A DNA stretch of 64,000 nucleotides. Origin: Durusdinium trenchii (lineage: Eukaryota > Sar > Dinophyceae > Suessiales > Symbiodiniaceae). Below are positions 60,550 through 64,000 of the stretch, piece by piece (position 1 is the first letter of the stretch; each line of letters starts with the position of its first letter). The DNA is taken from contig CAXAMN010001448.1 in assembly GCA_963970005.1 (NCBI GenBank), positions 371,213-435,212 on the forward strand, read 5' to 3'. The translations under genes and the position numbers were made by a program. The notes below the pieces were generated by a model. It searched no databases. It was not told the origin of the DNA and saw nothing but the letters and a program-made list of their open reading frames with translations.

Positions 60550-63500
60550 CTATGTCCGCTCTACCCCACTTGGCTTCGGCTCTGCCTGAGTTGGAGCATC
60601 GATCAGAGTTGGGCTAACTGATCGAAAGGCTTCACTCGGAGTCTTTGGAGCCATCTTTGGAGGGGTCTTGGGAGGTTCAATCCCGATTGCCTTCGGAACA
60701 GGCGCTGGTGCCTTTGCAGCCTCACTCTTCGGAACAGGCGCTGGTGCCTTTGCAGCCTCACTCTCAGATGTTGCCTTTGCAACTTCCTTTGCAGGAGTCT
60801 TGGGCTTCTCAGCTGGCTTCTTCGGAGGAGTCTTCGGAGCAACTGGCATCGCCTTCTTCTTCGGCGGAGGTGGCATTGGTCCCTTCGGTGGTGTTTTCGG
60901 TGGTGGAACCGGAGGAGGGCGCTTTGGCGCCGCTTCGCTTGGTCGCGCTCGGCCCTTGCGGGGGTCTTCCGCTAACGGCCGCATGTAACTTGGCCTGTCG
61001 CGGACTTCCTTTGTAGTAAAGGGTCGCATCTCTACCCTTTTCCTCTTCCGGCGTAACTCCTCCTTGAGGTCGCCATGCTCCTCCTCCTGGGGCCACGGTT
61101 CGTCTGCCGTTTCGTAACCCTGCTTCCTTTGGGGTTCTTCGTTCTTTCTCTTCTTCAACAACAGGCGCAGCCGCTCGTCGGCTGACATGCCGGGAGTTGT
61201 TGGAATCGGCAGTGCATACTTGGGCGCAACAGGGGTGTAGCCGACCTGCGACACACTGTCACCTGGGCTGATCTGTGAGCTCAAAGGATTCTCAAATCCA
61301 TAGTTGGGCAATGCATCACCTCGAAGATCTTCATCGCTCTTTGGATCGATCCGCTGACTCAATTGGATCTTCCCAGTGGTCAAACTCACCGACCTCTGTC
61401 CCTGGGTGCACGCAGCTGCCACATGGCCATAGTTGCCACAGATCCTGCACTTCAGGTTGTTGACTGGCCGAAAGCTGAAGCCACTGAAGGCCCGAATCAT
61501 CCTTGGCTTGGGCGCCTCATTGGGGCCACGCAAGGGAACCTCCACCCTGCGGCCACGACGAGCATCGAAGAAGCCACGCACCGTGCCACGAGGACGCGGC
61601 ATTGCCTTGCTCTTCACATTTGCCTTCGCCTTGGCTTTCGGACGTGGAGGTACTCCATCCGACTCTTCATCCTCATCCTTCACACTCTTCGCCTTGCGCT
61701 TCTTTGCAAGACGCTTTGGCGCTCGCTTCACCTCGGCGTTTGGACCAAACAAAGTCCGACGCAAGCTCTTGAGCAGCTTGATCCTCGTCACTCGAGACGG
61801 CTTGGAAGCAACGGAACTCTTCTTGGAGCGTGAAGGGGTAGCTGAAACGCCACACAGTGATCCAGCTTCTGCAGTCTCTGCCTCAGCTGGAGCCTTTGGC
61901 TGGACCTCACTGGTCATCGCCACTGGGGCAGAAGGTTCTGCTGGAGCTTCATGAACAGGATCTGGATCTGCAGGAGATGTAGGTTCCTCAGTTGCTGGAA
62001 TTGCAGATGCCTCAACAGCTGGAACAGCAGGTACCTCGGCGGCTGGAGCCGACACAGGCTCTGAAGGATTCGAAGGAGCCACCACAGGCTCTGCGGGAAC
62101 CGTCGCAGGTTCAGCAGCTGGACTGGCCTTCCTCAAAGGCTCTCCGGTCGTCCAATCCACACGAGTGGTCGCTTCCGAACGAAGGTCATCCTCTCCATCC
62201 ATCGCTGCGGGTTCCGGAAGCGCGTACCTAGGTACCTGAGCGGCGAGTTGAGCCACCTCGTGGTCCAGAACAGCTGCAGGAGGAACACATAGTTCAAAAC
62301 AGCTGCGGAACAGTGCAAAGCAGACTCTCAGCTCTTGCAAGCAAGTCCAAAAACTGAACATGACTGAAAACATGTGTGAAATCCAACAAATCCATGAAAT
62401 CCATGAAGTCCAAAAAGCCCATACTGAAAACAAAGGCTTTCTCAAAGCTAGCAGTGCATTGACATCGTGCTGCTGCCCCCTTTCAAGATGATCACCACAC
62501 AGGTAACATTGCCTAAACACAAGCGTATGGAGAAACCCTTGAAAGGATGTATCGACTACACTGCTCACCGCAGCGGCTTGCAAGGGCACAAAGCCTAACA
62601 GCACGCGATGCTTCAGGAAGGTTGCCAACGCCAAACACTTTGTCAAAGCATCAGCTGGGTTCTCAGTACCGGGGACATGCGCACATTCGAGGATTCCTTT
62701 AGCCATGAGCTCGCGAAGCCAACAAATCCGAATCTCCACATGGCGCGAACGGCGCTGCAAATCAGAAGCCTCGAGGATCATCTTCCCACTCAGGGAATCT
62801 GTGAGCCATGCCAAACAAAGGGAGGTGACTTGCACAAGACCTAACGCCTTGAGGACCTGAAAGACAGTCCTGGACAAACCAAGTCCTTCCTGGATGCCTT
62901 CCTGGCCTGCGGAAAGCTCTGCCTCGCACGAACTCAAGGTCACCGATCCCTGATGCCGGCTGAACGCTTTCAACAGCACACCACGGTACACAAGACACAC
63001 ACCAGTGATGCTGCGGCGGTTCGTACTCCGCGTGGGAGCAAAGCCTGCATCAGTGTAGACCAGCAGCGTCTCTGCATAGTCAGGAAGCTCACCCTCGGTT
63101 GGAAAGCGCTGTCCAACCTTCATGTCGGTGATCAAGTACCTGAGAACCATTCGAAGTGCCTTCTCATGGCCTGGCTTTGGAGATGCCTGGCCCGTGGAGA
63201 GCAAACCGACAAGGACCAACAAATCCAACCTGGTTTGGCACATCCACGACAGACGACCCAGGATTCTCCTGAACCGTGCATGCGCCTCGGCACTAATGGG
63301 TTCCTGCTCAGTCGTCTCCTCGATGGCTGGCCGGATGTCAGGGAACGTGGTGCTCCCCTTTTCGATTCCGAACTCACGGAAACACTCATCCATGTAGTCA
63401 GGATCAACAGACAAGTACAAAGCAGCGTCACCTGCCTTCCTTGAGATTGTCCGGCCAAGAAAACGCAGCGAGCCATTCTTCGCAGATGAGAGTGGGATTC

Positions 63501-64000
63501 TTCCGGTCTCTCGGATCTTCACGTGCTTCGCAAGCAGATCAAAAACGATCTTGTAGGATGCCTCCTTTGGAGTAGCAACGAGAACGTCATCAACATAGCA
63601 GATCAGAACAACTGGTGCTCCACCAACTGAACCGGCATAGAGGCAAGGCTCAGTGACACTGGACTCAAGACCTGCCTCGCGAACGATGCGAGCAAAGAAG
63701 GATGCCCATGCGAGCGAACCCACTCTGAGTCCATTCAAGCCTTTCTTGGCCTCAAGGTAGACTGGTTCATTGGCGTCATTGTCCCTGGAAACGGAAGTGG
63801 GAAGCCGGACGACAACATGGTGCTTTTCCAAAGGCGCGTTCATGAATGCCTGACTCACGTCGATGGCAAACAAGCCCATCGGGGGACAACCCCAGGCTCC
63901 ACAAGCCATACCTAGGAGCACACGCAGTGACTCCACTGAGGGCGTTGGGCTGCTAATGCCCTGGGCCCTGGCGGTTGCAGCGCCACGCGCTATATCTTTC
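60550..64000 (-). CDS. Copia-type RT-RNase H reading into a zinc-knuckle protein (partial, runs off the window)
   Basis: Open from the right edge of the window; the GTG at 63936 is not a real start. RT motif A is LFAIDVSQAFMNAP (Asp26), B KKGLNGLRVGSLAW and C ICYVDDVLVA (Asp116/117). RNase H shows VYTDAGFAP, QGSVTLSSCEAELSAG, WLTDSLSGK and VPGTENPADALTKCL, ending near residue 435. About 100 residues of Trp/Phe-rich sequence (FSVWAFWTSWISWICWISHM) then lead, still in frame, to an Ala/Pro-rich region, a basic part (KRAPKRLAKKRKAKSVK), the CCHC knuckle KCRICGNYGHVAAAC (about residue 829) and a Lys/Pro-rich tail ending at a TAG. All RT and RNase H catalytic residues are intact. A knuckle protein after RNase H reverses the usual Gag-Pol order. 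Confidence 0.75.
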   Translation of the reverse strand, partial: KDIARGAATARAQGISSPTPSVESLRVLLGMACGAWGCPPMGLFAIDVSQAFMNAPLEKHHVVVRLPTSVSRDNDANEPVYLEAKKGLNGLRVGSLAWASFFARIVREAGLESSVTEPCLYAGSVGGAPVVLICYVDDVLVATPKEASYKIVFDLLAKHVKIRETGRIPLSSAKNGSLRFLGRTISRKAGDAALYLSVDPDYMDECFREFGIEKGSTTFPDIRPAIEETTEQEPISAEAHARFRRILGRLSWMCQTRLDLLVLVGLLSTGQASPKPGHEKALRMVLRYLITDMKVGQRFPTEGELPDYAETLLVYTDAGFAPTRSTNRRSITGVCLVYRGVLLKAFSRHQGSVTLSSCEAELSAGQEGIQEGLGLSRTVFQVLKALGLVQVTSLCLAWLTDSLSGKMILEASDLQRRSRHVEIRICWLRELMAKGILECAHVPGTENPADALTKCLALATFLKHRVLLGFVPLQAAAVSSVVDTSFQGFLHTLVFRQCYLCGDHLERGQQHDVNALLALRKPLFSVWAFWTSWISWICWISHMFSVMFSFWTCLQELRVCFALFRSCFELCVPPAAVLDHEVAQLAAQVPRYALPEPAAMDGEDDLRSEATTRVDWTTGEPLRKASPAAEPATVPAEPVVAPSNPSEPVSAPAAEVPAVPAVEASAIPATEEPTSPADPDPVHEAPAEPSAPVAMTSEVQPKAPAEAETAEAGSLCGVSATPSRSKKSSVASKPSRVTRIKLLKSLRRTLFGPNAEVKRAPKRLAKKRKAKSVKDEDEESDGVPPRPKAKAKANVKSKAMPRPRGTVRGFFDARRGRRVEVPLRGPNEAPKPRMIRAFSGFSFRPVNNLKCRICGNYGHVAAACTQGQRSVSLTTGKIQLSQRIDPKSDEDLRGDALPNYGFENPLSSQISPGDSVSQVGYTPVAPKYALPIPTTPGMSADERLRLLLKKRKNEEPQRKQGYETADEPWPQEEEHGDLKEELRRKRKRVEMRPFTTKEVRDRPSYMRPLAEDPRKGRARPSEAAPKRPPPVPPPKTPPKGPMPPPPKKKAMPVAPKTPPKKPAEKPKTPAKEVAKATSESEAAKAPAPVPKSEAAKAPAPVPKAIGIEPPKTPPKMAPKTPSEAFRSVSPTLIDAPTQAEPKPSGVERT

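Noticed and set aside
1-64000. Complete spliced-leader gene, 5S or other rRNA genes
   Set aside because: I scanned by eye for the leader start (CCGTAGCC followed by ATTTTGG) and for rRNA cores and saw none. Only 3' scraps of the leader are present.

Overview
The window looks like nuclear DNA of a dinoflagellate, most likely of the Symbiodiniaceae type. That assignment is an inference. It rests on (i) retroelement polyproteins of a style I associate with dinoflagellate genomes (Ty1/copia-type Pol with a GGPPC methyltransferase-like block between protease and integrase, and LINEs with APE-type endonuclease and Cys-rich tails); (ii) several relics of the 3' end of the dinoflagellate trans-spliced leader (TTTGGCTCAAG or shorter); and (iii) a BspA-type leucine-rich-repeat protein. 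I saw no rRNA, no confident tRNA and no ordinary housekeeping gene. Most coding sequence is selfish DNA in various stages of decay, embedded in simple and tandem repeats.

Layout. 0.1-4.8 kb (minus): a frameshifted chain of hypothetical proteins (coiled coil, membrane-anchored protein, Cys-containing protein). 4.8-11.2 kb: no recognisable gene, with a (ATC/CGT)n microsatellite, an A/C-rich tract and an AAGTTCAGCATA palindrome field. 11.2-16.7 kb: two homologous ~0.75 kb blocks in direct orientation (11.5-12.2 and 15.9-16.7 kb), each with 75-bp GC-rich repeats, flank a tandem array of exon-like units encoding a SAP-like helical module. 16.9-21.9 kb: remnants of two retroelement Gag proteins. 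25.7-32.9 kb (plus): LINE-1st copy, ~7.2 kb, flanked on both sides by (TACA)n. It carries a coiled-coil ORF1 and an ORF2 with a putative ubiquitin-protease-like domain, APE endonuclease, RT and Cys-rich tails. 33.0-34.4 kb (minus): relic of a different LINE. 37.05-39.69 kb (minus): a tyrosine-recombinase element with split direct repeats in the order A1-gene-B1-A2-B2. 40.1-43.9 kb (minus): copia-type Pol interrupted by a repeat insertion. 43.9-47.9 kb (plus): a third LINE ending at a 10-N assembly gap (47854-47863). 49.1-50.8 kb (minus): two LRR genes or fragments. 51.0-57.6 kb (minus): a copia-type element with nearly all domains but broken by frameshifts, a stop codon and deletions. 58.4-64.0 kb (minus): another copia-type Pol (RT-RNase H) that reads in frame into a zinc-knuckle protein and, after one TAG, a second methyltransferase-like domain.

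How the parts fit. The elements are largely independent insertions. LINE-1st copy appears to have entered a TACA microsatellite and carries a spliced-leader-like scrap at its 5' edge, as expected if a trans-spliced transcript was reverse-transcribed. The same scrap lies 23 bases before the ATG of one LRR ORF and about 40 bases before a Gag ORF. The strongest candidates for new biology are the split-repeat tyrosine-recombinase element, the protease-like domain in the LINE, the RT-RNase H/Gag/methyltransferase single frame near the right edge, and the exon array flanked by paired repeat blocks. All domain names are from reading motifs by eye; none has been checked by search.
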